Assembly (NCBI GenBank): GCA_005239925.1
Contig: SBBA01000174.1
Location: 1 to 36,100, forward strand
Direction of reading: 5' to 3'
DNA length: 36,100 nt
From: Candidatus Troglogloeales bacterium
GTDB taxonomy: Bacteria; Nitrospirota; Nitrospiria; SBBL01; SBBA01
This document shows positions 1-8,227 of the stretch, one piece after another; the first letter of the stretch is position 1, and each line of letters opens with the position of its first letter. Under the pieces are notes generated by a model, which saw only the letters and a program-made list of their open reading frames with translations, did no database searches and was not told where the DNA came from. Position numbers and translations under genes: made by a program.

Positions 1-7
1 GCCCAAC
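1..7 (-). other. Putative attI/attC core site (GTTGGGC on the minus strand)
   Basis: Plus strand GCCCAAC matches RYYYAAC, i.e. GTTRRRY on the minus strand. It lies about 157 bp upstream of an intI-like gene in the expected orientation. Flanking cassette sequence is outside the window. Confidence 0.4.
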
Positions 8-41
8 AGAGCAATAAGCGGAAACTTTTCCATCATATTGC

Positions 42-75
42 CCAATATAGACGGAAAAAAATTCCGTGATATTGG
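42..75. repeat. Inverted repeat / hairpin upstream of intI
   Basis: CCAATAT-AG-ACGGAA-AAAAA-TTCCGT-G-ATATTGG: 13 paired bases with a small internal asymmetry. Confidence 0.75.
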
Positions 76-163
76 ATATTAAATAAACAAAAATAGAAAG
101 TCAAGTAAAAATTTGAACAATATATATCTAAATTTCCATCTATTATGATATAAATGACAAAAC

Positions 164-1165
164 ATGGAAAATAAAGAAAATAAGCCTAAGTTTAAACCAA
201 ACCCCTCCTTGAAATTAATGGATCAAGTGCGGGAGGTTTTGCGTTATCATCACTATGCCTATCGTACCGAATCAACATACGGTCAATGGATACTGCGTTA
301 TATCCGTTTTTATGGCGGGAAGACCCATCCCAAATTGCTTGGGGCCGGCGACGTTGAAAGGTTTTTATCCCACCTGGCGACAGAAGGGAAAGTTTCATCC
401 TCCACACAACGCCAGGCATTCAACGCACTGGTCTTTCTCTATCGCGATGTTCTTGATCGCCCCCTGGACGGGAAAATTACCCCCGCCCGTTCCAAAAAAC
501 ACCAGAGACCACCCACGGTTATGACGAAAGAAGAAGTACAACGCCTGCTCAAAATAATAGACGGAACACACGGCCTTATGGCAAAACTGCTCTACGGCTG
601 CGGCCTGCGCCTTATGGAGTGTGTCCGATTACGTGTCCAGGACATTGATTTTGGCCAGAACAAAATCTTTGTACGGGGCGGTAAGGGAGGCAAAGACCGA
701 ACAACCTTGTTACCCAAGAATATCAAGGAAGCGCTACAGGCGCATATGAAACGTGTTATCAACCTGCATCACAGCGATCTTCAAGAGGGTTTTGGAAAGG
801 TCTACCTGCCGGAGGCACTTGCCCGTAAATATAAAAACGCGGAACGAGAGACACGCTGGCAATATCTCTTTCCGGCCAAAAAAAGATCAATTGATCCACG
901 ATCGGGCCAGGAGATGCGACATCACATTTTAGAGTCGGGTCTTCAAAAGGCGGTGAAGTGCGCCGTTGAACAGGCCGGGATTTTAAAGCGAGTCAGTTGT
1001 CATACCTTTCGCCACAGTTTCGCTACCCACATGCTGGAAAATGGCGTGAATATCCGTGTGCTGCAGACATTGATGGGCCATGCCGATGTCAAAACCACCG
1101 AGATTTACACCCATGTCATGCAGCGCGACATAGAAAATATTGAAAGCCCCCTCGATCGGTTATAA
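164..1165 (+). CDS. intI: Integron integrase (IntI-type tyrosine recombinase)
   Basis: Tyrosine recombinase motifs (GLRLMECVRLR; HTFRHSFATH; GHADVKTTEIYTHV) plus the IntI-specific extra segment LHHSDLQEGFGKVYLPEALARKYKNAERETRWQYLFPAKKRSIDPRSG. Confidence 0.93.
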   Translation: MENKENKPKFKPNPSLKLMDQVREVLRYHHYAYRTESTYGQWILRYIRFYGGKTHPKLLGAGDVERFLSHLATEGKVSSSTQRQAFNALVFLYRDVLDRPLDGKITPARSKKHQRPPTVMTKEEVQRLLKIIDGTHGLMAKLLYGCGLRLMECVRLRVQDIDFGQNKIFVRGGKGGKDRTTLLPKNIKEALQAHMKRVINLHHSDLQEGFGKVYLPEALARKYKNAERETRWQYLFPAKKRSIDPRSGQEMRHHILESGLQKAVKCAVEQAGILKRVSCHTFRHSFATHMLENGVNIRVLQTLMGHADVKTTEIYTHVMQRDIENIESPLDRL

Positions 1166-1220
1166 AAACAATCGGAAGTTGTCGTCGGCTTAATCATCAT
1201 TGAACGCCCTTTATAAATCC

Positions 1221-2684
1221 CTACTTCACCACCGCAATCGTGCTGTTTTGGGCGTCAAGGCCATCTATTGTCGCGCCCAACTGGCTCATCTCCGTTACAT
1301 ACTCGATGATCTCCTCGGTCACCTGCTCCCCCGGCACAAGCAGGGGAATACCGGGCGGATAGACGGTTACAATCTCGGCACTGATTCTCCCCTTGGCCTC
1401 GGCCAAAGGGATATACTGCAACTCGCTGAAAAAGGCCTCACGGGGGGAAAGCCCGGCCGGCCTTCCAAAGGGGGGAAGCCCAATCTTTCCAAACGAAAAG
1501 GGGCGATTTCCACGGGACTCTTTCGCGATCTCTCGCAGGGCATCCACCAGACGATTGAGGTCGTCCTTGCGATCCCCAATACTAACAATGACCAACACAT
1601 TAAACGGGTCCGCCATCTCTACCTGAATGCCAAAACGGGTGTTCAACAACCGAGACACCTCATATCCTGAAAGGCCCAGGTCGCGCACCGTAATCGTCAG
1701 CTTGGTCACGTCAAGCCCACCCATGCCGCGAAATCGGGACTTGCATACCGCGCTGTCAAAACAGAAGAGACCTGGGGTCTTGTTGATCTTTTCCCGCGCC
1801 TCCTGCGCCAGTCGAATCGCCTTATCCAAAAGGGCCTTTCCTTCCGTCGCCATTTGCATACGGGCGAGATCAAGCGAGGCCATCAGGATATAAGACGGGC
1901 TGGTGCTTTGTACCAGTTTTAAAACGGCCGCCAGGGCCGTCATATCAACACGCGGCCCCTTGGCATGAAGCATGGAGGCCTGGGTCATTCCGCCGATAAT
2001 CTTGTGGGTGCTTTGCACCGCCAAATCCACGTCCACGTCCATGGCGGAGGGAGGCAAATCGGGGTGAAATCGCAAGTGGGGGCCGTGGGCCTCATCCACC
2101 AAAACCGTCAGACCCTTTTTATGGGCATAAGGAACAATCTCTTTGAGATCGGCGCAAATACCGTAATAATTCGGCGAGGTCAGTAGCAGCACTTTTGCCT
2201 GCGGATTGGCATCGATTGCAGCAAGGGTCGCCTCGGTCGTCACATTCAAGGTCATTTTCAATTCTTCATCCACCAGAGGGAGATAAAAGATGGGCTTCGC
2301 GCCCGAAAAAATAAGCCCGGCCATCACCGATTTGTGGGCATTCCTGGCAACCAGAACCGTATCGTTGGGGCTGCACGCGGTTAAGACCTGGGCGTGATTA
2401 CCGCCGGTCGTCCCGTTGATGAGAAAAAAGGAACGATCCGCGCCATAGGCCGAGGCCGCCAGTGTTTGCGCCTCTTTGATAACCCCCTTCGGGGCCTGCA
2501 GGGAGTCAACCTCATCTAATGTTGTGAGATCAATCGAAAAAATACGGGGGCCAACGAACTTTCGGAATCGGGTGGAGATGCCTTTTCCACTTTTATGACC
2601 TGGCGTGTGAAAGGAGACCTTGCGACTTTCGGCCAGGGCCACCATCGCGTCAAAAAGGGGTGTTTTAAACTGGTCTTCGTCCAT
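1221..2684 (-). CDS. Orn/Lys/Arg decarboxylase, PLP-dependent (probably biosynthetic arginine decarboxylase)
   Basis: FHTPGHKSGKG, INGTTGGNHA, VDEAHGPHLRFH and STHKIIGGMTQ motifs. The start is more likely the internal ATG (MDEDQF) than the ORF-track start, which lies in repeat sequence. Clustered with speE/speD. Confidence 0.9.
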   Translation of the reverse strand: MDEDQFKTPLFDAMVALAESRKVSFHTPGHKSGKGISTRFRKFVGPRIFSIDLTTLDEVDSLQAPKGVIKEAQTLAASAYGADRSFFLINGTTGGNHAQVLTACSPNDTVLVARNAHKSVMAGLIFSGAKPIFYLPLVDEELKMTLNVTTEATLAAIDANPQAKVLLLTSPNYYGICADLKEIVPYAHKKGLTVLVDEAHGPHLRFHPDLPPSAMDVDVDLAVQSTHKIIGGMTQASMLHAKGPRVDMTALAAVLKLVQSTSPSYILMASLDLARMQMATEGKALLDKAIRLAQEAREKINKTPGLFCFDSAVCKSRFRGMGGLDVTKLTITVRDLGLSGYEVSRLLNTRFGIQVEMADPFNVLVIVSIGDRKDDLNRLVDALREIAKESRGNRPFSFGKIGLPPFGRPAGLSPREAFFSELQYIPLAEAKGRISAEIVTVYPPGIPLLVPGEQVTEEIIEYVTEMSQLGATIDGLDAQNSTIAVVK

Positions 2685-2703
2685 GGGTACAGAATTAAGA
2701 ATC

Positions 2704-2873
2704 AAGAATCACGAATTACGAATAAAGAATAAAGGTCTCCTCTAAAAACCCCCTAAATCCCCCTTGTCAGGGGGACTTTTCAATCTGGAAGCCGTATTCC
2801 CCCCTGATAAGGGGGGTAGGGGGGTTGAGCCTTTAGTGTTTAAAGGTGCCCTAAAGCCTAATTCGTGATTCTT
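2704..2873. repeat. 15-bp inverted repeat (AAGAATCACGAATTA / TAATTCGTGATTCTT) flanking the family-1 element
   Basis: Exact 15-bp arms at 2704-2718 and 2859-2873 enclose the 2731-2855 element. Confidence 0.8.
2731..2855. repeat. Family-1 MITE-like palindromic element, copy 1
   Basis: aaaGGTCTCCTCTAAAAACCccctaaatcccccttgtcaggggga...ccccctgataagggggg...TTTAAAGGTGCCCTAAAG; nearly identical internal sequence to 33745-33869. Confidence 0.85.
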
Positions 2874-2902
2874 AATTCTTAACTTGCCTCCTTCTATGGC
2901 GA

Positions 2903-3823
2903 TCAATTATACGTAAATAAGGGAGCGTTATCCTCGATCACCCGCTCCTGCTTATCCATTGCCTGTCGAACCATTTTGGGAAGGACAAATTGACCCTGGT
3001 GGATCTCGCCATCATAATATTTCAACTCGGCTGAAATCCTTTGGGCAATCCGGTGATCCACCTCTTTGATCGTCAGTTCACGTGGATCATAGCGCTTCGA
3101 GGCCAGCGCAAACCCCCAGGGAAGCCCAAAAGAGGGGATGGAGGCATGATAACCCAAAACGATCGGGAAGACCTGCCGCAACGTTTTAAGCACAGCGGTG
3201 AAATTCAAAAGATTGTTGGCCGACGTGGTTCCCGCCTGAAGCGAAATAATGCCGTCCGGAGTGAGCCGTTCCATCACCAGGGAATAAAACTCCCTGGTGT
3301 AAAGCAGGTAAGCCGGGCCTTCCTCTACCGGCTCCGAAATGTCGATAATGATAATATCATACGTCTCGTTGGTTTCTTCAAGATAACGGCGTGCATCCAG
3401 ATGCGCCAACTCGGTCCTCGGATCATCAAAGGCCCCTTTACTCCATTGGGGAAGATGGTCTTTGCACAACGAGACGACCTCTTCATCAATATCCACCATC
3501 AGAACCTTCGTCACCGATGTGTGGTAGAGGATTTCGCGGAGTGTGGCCCCTTCCCCGCCGCCGACAATAAATACCTTTTTGGGGTTGGGATGGGTAAGCA
3601 GGGCCGGATGAACCAGGGCCTCGTGGTAGATAAATTCATCCACCTCGGAGGACTGCATCTTGCCGTCCAGCACTAAACAACGCCCGTAGCTGGCGGTATC
3701 GATGATTTCGAGCCGTTGATAACGGGTCTGTTTCGAGTAGACCATATTATCAATCCCATGGGCATGGGCCTCATGAGGCGAAAGGGCATCAAGAAACCAT
3801 TTGTAGATCTTCTGCTCGCTCAT
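2903..3823 (-). CDS. speE: Spermidine synthase (polyamine aminopropyltransferase)
   Basis: GGGEGATLREIL, VDIDEEVV and SEVDEFIYHEALVHPAL motifs; 306 aa; overlaps speD. Confidence 0.95.
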   Translation of the reverse strand: MSEQKIYKWFLDALSPHEAHAHGIDNMVYSKQTRYQRLEIIDTASYGRCLVLDGKMQSSEVDEFIYHEALVHPALLTHPNPKKVFIVGGGEGATLREILYHTSVTKVLMVDIDEEVVSLCKDHLPQWSKGAFDDPRTELAHLDARRYLEETNETYDIIIIDISEPVEEGPAYLLYTREFYSLVMERLTPDGIISLQAGTTSANNLLNFTAVLKTLRQVFPIVLGYHASIPSFGLPWGFALASKRYDPRELTIKEVDHRIAQRISAELKYYDGEIHQGQFVLPKMVRQAMDKQERVIEDNAPLFTYN

Positions 3824-4223
3824 TGCAGATATACCCTCCCTTTTCCGGTTTGTGCGGCAAGGCCTGATCCCTCAGAGATAATGTCCCCCGCCTCATTTCA
3901 ATAACGGCAGGGTTTTTTGATTGAAACTTCTCAACGAGGTAAGCCGCAGCGACGGAGGGCTGCAAGGTTTCTCCACAGGTAAAAACATCCACGGCGGCGT
4001 ATCCATATTCCGGCCAGGTATGAATGGAGATGTGAGACTCGGCCAGCACCACCACGCCGGTCAGTCCGTGAGGGCTGAATTGATGAAAGTGGGCGCCCAG
4101 CACGGTTGCCCGCGCGAGCTTGGCCGCACTCACCATCGCTTCCTTGGCCTTTTTTATATCGTCCAAAATCATTGTGTCGCAATCCCTTAACTCCACCAAC
4201 AAGTGTGTTCCTAACGCTTGCAC
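3789..4223 (-). CDS. speD: S-adenosylmethionine decarboxylase proenzyme, prokaryotic type
   Basis: ESHISIHTWPEYGYAAVDVFTCG includes the pyruvoyl self-cleavage site (E-S); small SpeD size. Confidence 0.94.
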   Translation of the reverse strand: MQALGTHLLVELRDCDTMILDDIKKAKEAMVSAAKLARATVLGAHFHQFSPHGLTGVVVLAESHISIHTWPEYGYAAVDVFTCGETLQPSVAAAYLVEKFQSKNPAVIEMRRGTLSLRDQALPHKPEKGGYICNERAEDLQMVS

Positions 4224-4294
4224 TCGATTTGCCCCCTTTCATATTCTTCCCTCTGTTTATCGCCTGCCCTCCAAGTATCAAAAACAGATATTTG

Positions 4295-4323
4295 TTTATT
4301 GCAGACTCACTCCCATTTGTCAA
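4295..4323 (-). promoter_or_regulatory. Candidate sigma70-type promoter for the speD-speE-decarboxylase operon
   Basis: Minus strand TTGACA (4318-4323), 17-nt spacer, AATAAA (4295-4300), upstream of speD. Confidence 0.55.
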
Positions 4324-4391
4324 TACATTTGGGAATTTTTTTTGGAAAATTTTTCCGCAGGCATTCGAGCGGATTTTATACGAGAAGCCAA

Positions 4392-4433
4392 GTGCACCTC
4401 TAACGCTTTCGTTAGTCAGTTTTTAGAGGTGCC
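4392..4433. repeat. Family-1 related short palindrome
   Basis: GTGCACCTCTAACG...TTTTTAGAGGTGCC shares the GCACCTCTAA terminal motif with family 1. Confidence 0.6.
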
Positions 4434-4463
4434 AGCAAAACCGGAGCAGACGCCAAATCGATG

Positions 4464-6041
4464 TTACAGACGCACCTGCTTAACCGCCAGCACGTTGGGG
4501 ATGGTGCGGATTTCCTTCAGAACCGATTCCGAAACCGCAACATCAATGCCGACGACCGAGATGGCCAACCCACCGGGACGCTCCCGCCCTAACTGCATGC
4601 GCGGAATATTGACCTGGTTCTTGGCCAAAAGATTGCCTAACCCGCCAATGACGCCCGGCTGATCGTTGTTCTGAATATAAAGCATGTCCCCCTCCGGAAC
4701 GATCTCAAGCGCCATCCCGTCAATCTCGACGAGCCTCGGCTCTGTCTTGTGGAAAATAGCGCCGGAAATCTTTTTTCTTCCAGAAGCGGTTTTGACCGTC
4801 ATCGTGAGCAGAGCGGCAAAATTACCTGCGTCGGCGGTCTTCGTCTCGGTCACATCAATGCCACGCTCCTTCGCCAGGGATGGGGCGTTGACGTAATTTA
4901 CCGTCTCGTTCACCATGGGCGCCAAAAGCCCTTTCAGGGCAGCCACAAAAATCGGCGCCGTTTGAAGCTCGGCAATCTCACCCAGATATTCAATATCAAC
5001 GGACTGCACCCCGCCTTCGACGGTCTGTCCAATAAAGGAGCCGATCTTTTCGGCCAACAGGACATAGGGAGAAACCTTGGGGATAAGGTCCAACGAAACC
5101 GAGGGGAGGTTCACCGCGTATCGCACCACGCCGCGTACCAGATAATCGACAATCTGGTTGGCAATCGCCAACGCGACGTTCTCTTGCGCTTCAAGGGTGG
5201 CAGCGCCCAGATGCGGCGTTGAGATAAAATTGTCCAACGCCAGGAGCGGATGACTCGGATCAACCGGTTCCTTCTCAAAGACGTCTGTTGCGGCCGCCGC
5301 AACCTTTCCGGATTGGAGCGCCGCCAGGAGGGCTGCCTCATCGACAATACCACCGCGTGCGCAATTGACAATCCGCACGCCGTCCTTCATTCTCGCAATC
5401 GCCTCTGCATTGATCATGTGTTTTGTGTCTGCCGTTAGCGGGGTATGAACGGTAATAATATCGGATCGGCTATAGAGGGTAGCCAGGTCCACCAACTCCA
5501 CACCCAGCTTTTCCGCGTTTTCAGACGAGAGAAAGGCATCGTAGGCCACCACGGTCATTCCGGCCCCTTGCGAAAGGCGGGCCACCCAGCTTCCAATCTG
5601 CCCCAGCCCAATAATGCCAATGGTCTTATTAAACAGCTCCATCCCCATAAACCGCTTTTTCTCCCATTTTCCGGCCTTGTTGGAGGCGGAGGCCTGTGGA
5701 ATCTGACGGGCCATGGAGAGAATCAGCGCAAAGGTATGTTCCGCCGTGGTGATCGTGTTACCGCCCGGTGTGTTCATGACCACGATACCGCGCTTGGTCG
5801 CCGCAGGAACGTCCACATTATCCAGCCCCGATCCGGCCCGACCAATCACCTTGAGGTTGGTTGCCGCGGCAATGACTTCCTTGGTAACCTTGGTATCGCT
5901 GCGAATCACGAGGCCGTCATATTGGCCGATTTCCTTAAGCAGTTGCTCGGGGGTCAGCTTTCCCTGCGTCACGGACAGTCCGCCCTTTTCTAAAATCTCC
6001 ACCCCTTGCTGTGAAACAGGATCGCTAATTAAAATCTTCAT
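4464..6041 (-). CDS. serA: D-3-phosphoglycerate dehydrogenase with C-terminal ACT domain
   Basis: GRAGSGLDNVDVPAATKRGIVVMNTPGGNT, GIIGLGQIGSWVARL, VNCARGGIVDEAAL; 525 aa long form. Confidence 0.96.
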   Translation of the reverse strand: MKILISDPVSQQGVEILEKGGLSVTQGKLTPEQLLKEIGQYDGLVIRSDTKVTKEVIAAATNLKVIGRAGSGLDNVDVPAATKRGIVVMNTPGGNTITTAEHTFALILSMARQIPQASASNKAGKWEKKRFMGMELFNKTIGIIGLGQIGSWVARLSQGAGMTVVAYDAFLSSENAEKLGVELVDLATLYSRSDIITVHTPLTADTKHMINAEAIARMKDGVRIVNCARGGIVDEAALLAALQSGKVAAAATDVFEKEPVDPSHPLLALDNFISTPHLGAATLEAQENVALAIANQIVDYLVRGVVRYAVNLPSVSLDLIPKVSPYVLLAEKIGSFIGQTVEGGVQSVDIEYLGEIAELQTAPIFVAALKGLLAPMVNETVNYVNAPSLAKERGIDVTETKTADAGNFAALLTMTVKTASGRKKISGAIFHKTEPRLVEIDGMALEIVPEGDMLYIQNNDQPGVIGGLGNLLAKNQVNIPRMQLGRERPGGLAISVVGIDVAVSESVLKEIRTIPNVLAVKQVRL

Positions 6042-6060
6042 TTTTTATTCTCCAATTTTC

Positions 6061-6160
6061 TAATCCGCCAACGGGCGGAAGCGAACGGAGCCCTCCCGTT
6101 GGTCGGTCTGGACATACCGATGTCGTTACACAAAAAATTATCTACACAAAAAACGTAGAT
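6061..6160 (-). repeat. Family-2 repeat copy A (upstream of serA)
   Basis: Minus strand ATCTACGTTTTTTGTGTAGATAATTTTTTGTGTAACGACATCGGTATGTCCAGACCGACCAACGGGAGGGCTCCGTTCGCTTCCGCCCGTTGGCGGATTA. Confidence 0.85.
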
Positions 6161-6181
6161 GTCACCAACAGAGAGTCTAAG

Positions 6182-6274
6182 GTAGGGGCACGTTGCAACG
6201 TGCTCCTACAAAAGACAACCACGCCCACAAGAGGGCACCACACCCAACAGGGCAACCAAGGGGGTTGCCCCTAC
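6182..6274. repeat. Family-3 palindromic element (GTAGGGGC...GCCCCTAC)
   Basis: 8-bp terminal inverted repeats with two inner hairpins (GTAGGGGCACGTTGCAACGTGCTCCTAC; GGGCAACC...GGTTGCCC). The right end contains the stop codon of the 6271-7410 CDS. Confidence 0.8.
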
Positions 6275-7410
6275 TTCTTTAGGAGGATCTCCTGGGCAAC
6301 ACCAACGCCAGTTCCCAGTTTTAACGGATGCCCCATGCCTTTTAACACCATCTCTACTGCAGCTACGGCGATAATAATATCAAACGTGTCTATATATCCC
6401 ATGTTGGCAATGCGAAAGACCTTGCCCTTCAGCTGATCCTGGCCGCCCGCAGCCGTAATGCCGTATTTGACCCGCAGGTCTTTATAAATTTTTTCTCCGT
6501 CATACCCCTCCGGCGCCTCAATCGCAGTGACCGAATCACTGGGACATTCCTTCGGATAGGGTTTGAGTCCGATTGCCTTCATTGCCTCTCGTGTCGCTAA
6601 GGCCAGTTTTGCGGAACGGGCAAAGATGTTAGCAAGCCCCTCTTCTTTCATCATCTTCAGCGACTGATCTAGTCCCACGATGAGGGAAACCGGCGCGGTA
6701 AAGGCGGTTTGATTGGTGGCAAGCGCGTCCTTTTCCTTTTTGAAATTAAAATAAAATTTGGCGTTCTTTGCCTTTTCCCCCTGTGCCCAGGCCTTGGGGG
6801 ATATCGAGACAAAAGACAGTCCAGGCGGCAGGGCCAGCGCCTTTTGCGAGCCGGCCACCATGATATCAATTCCCCATCCGTCGGTCTGAATATCGAACAC
6901 GCCTAAGGCACTGACCGCATCCACCACCATCAGACAGCCCGGATAGGCCTTGACGATCTCTCCGATCTCGCGGATGGGATGTGCTACACCGGTAGAGGTT
7001 TCGGAGGCCTGCACGAAGACACCCTTGATGGAGGGGTCTTTCTGCAACGCCGCCGTAATCTGATTAGGATTAACGACATGGCCCCATTCGACCATGATTT
7101 CTTCTACGATTACCCCATAGGCCTTACAGATTTTCGTCCATCGTTCTCCAAACTTTCCGCCATTGACGACCAGGGCATGATCCCCAGGAGAGAAGAAATT
7201 GGAAACCGATCCATCCATACCGCCGGTGCCGGTGGATGCCAGAATTAAAACATCATTTTGGGTTTGATAAAGCCATTTGATGTCCTCTGTGACCCGTTTA
7301 AACAAGGTCTGAAATTCAGGGGCACGGTGATGGAGGATGGGCTGGGCCATGGCCAACAGCACTTCGGGTGAGACCTGGGTGGGCCCGGGGGCCAAAAGAT
7401 ATCTTTTCAT
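6271..7410 (-). CDS. Class V aminotransferase (serine-glyoxylate / alanine-glyoxylate type)
   Basis: MKRYLLAPGPTQVSPEVLLAMAQPILHHRAPEF, VDAVSALG, GSQKALALPPGLSFVSIS. Adjacent to serA, consistent with serine metabolism. Confidence 0.9.
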   Translation of the reverse strand: MKRYLLAPGPTQVSPEVLLAMAQPILHHRAPEFQTLFKRVTEDIKWLYQTQNDVLILASTGTGGMDGSVSNFFSPGDHALVVNGGKFGERWTKICKAYGVIVEEIMVEWGHVVNPNQITAALQKDPSIKGVFVQASETSTGVAHPIREIGEIVKAYPGCLMVVDAVSALGVFDIQTDGWGIDIMVAGSQKALALPPGLSFVSISPKAWAQGEKAKNAKFYFNFKKEKDALATNQTAFTAPVSLIVGLDQSLKMMKEEGLANIFARSAKLALATREAMKAIGLKPYPKECPSDSVTAIEAPEGYDGEKIYKDLRVKYGITAAGGQDQLKGKVFRIANMGYIDTFDIIIAVAAVEMVLKGMGHPLKLGTGVGVAQEILLKK

Positions 7411-7650
7411 AACACTCCTTTTATTGATGGAATCGGTTGTTGGGTCAACGCTTTCAAAATCAAAGCGGCATGGTAGCACGGCAACGTAAAAATCGTCAAG
7501 GACGTCGAACCCCTTTATAAAATACCTTCAGGTGTTTTGAAGGGATTTTTCCCCTTACCTGTCCTTGCTAGGAGAGAGGACCGTAGGTAGAATGAGAAAT
7601 CATTCATGTTGTACCGTTTTGTTCACGATTTTGGGCGCTTTGAGTAAGGC

Positions 7651-8088
7651 CTAATGATACCGCTCAACCCCCTCTTCCGTAATTTCACACCTCACAATCG
7701 AGAAGGCGCGTACCGTAGGCGTTTCTTTTTCCAATGAAATAATGAAATACAAAACGTCCGAATAAAAGGCCAACCGAACGTCTGTTTCAGACGGAAATGC
7801 CTCGGAATGAGGATGCGAGTGATAAATACCCATCATCGTCAAACCCAAACGCCGCATCTCTTTGATAGCCGCCAACTGCCCCGCGGGATCCATCATGTAG
7901 CGAAAGCGGCGATCATTGGGAATGGCAAGGGTGGCAATGCGAGGGTCATCTGACGCCAGATTGTCCATGGCATAAAGGGTTGTGATCCGATCCCCTATGC
8001 CGGCAAGAAGGCCGCAACACTCGTTGGGCTTCTCCCTGATGGCATGGGCTACCATCTGATCATAAATATTCTGTGCGATTTTAGGCAT
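7651..8088 (-). CDS. M67 family metallopeptidase (JAB1/MPN+/JAMM)
   Basis: EKPNECCGLLAG and the JAMM motif HSHPHSEAFPSETD. Confidence 0.88.
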   Translation of the reverse strand: MPKIAQNIYDQMVAHAIREKPNECCGLLAGIGDRITTLYAMDNLASDDPRIATLAIPNDRRFRYMMDPAGQLAAIKEMRRLGLTMMGIYHSHPHSEAFPSETDVRLAFYSDVLYFIISLEKETPTVRAFSIVRCEITEEGVERYH

Positions 8089-8103
8089 GTTTGATTTGCG
8101 CAA

Positions 8104-8122
8104 CTAACCTGCAACAGGTTAG
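8104..8122. promoter_or_regulatory. Hyphenated palindrome in the M67/gspF divergent intergenic region
   Basis: CTAACCTG-CAA-CAGGTTAG (8-bp perfect arms). Confidence 0.45.
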
Positions 8123-8162
8123 AATACCGGCCATCTTAGCACGCTTCAAGCAATTATTGTAG

Positions 8163-8179
8163 CCACAATACATTTGTGG
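8163..8179. promoter_or_regulatory. Second palindrome in the M67/gspF divergent region
   Basis: CCACAA-TACAT-TTGTGG. Confidence 0.4.
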
Positions 8180-8227
8180 TGGTGCATTTGGGCACGTCCT
8201 CACAGGGTAAGAACAGGGAAAAACAGT

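Noticed and set aside
3041-3676. 211-aa plus-strand ORF antisense to speE
   Set aside because: Antisense to a clearly coding spermidine synthase; no recognisable domains.
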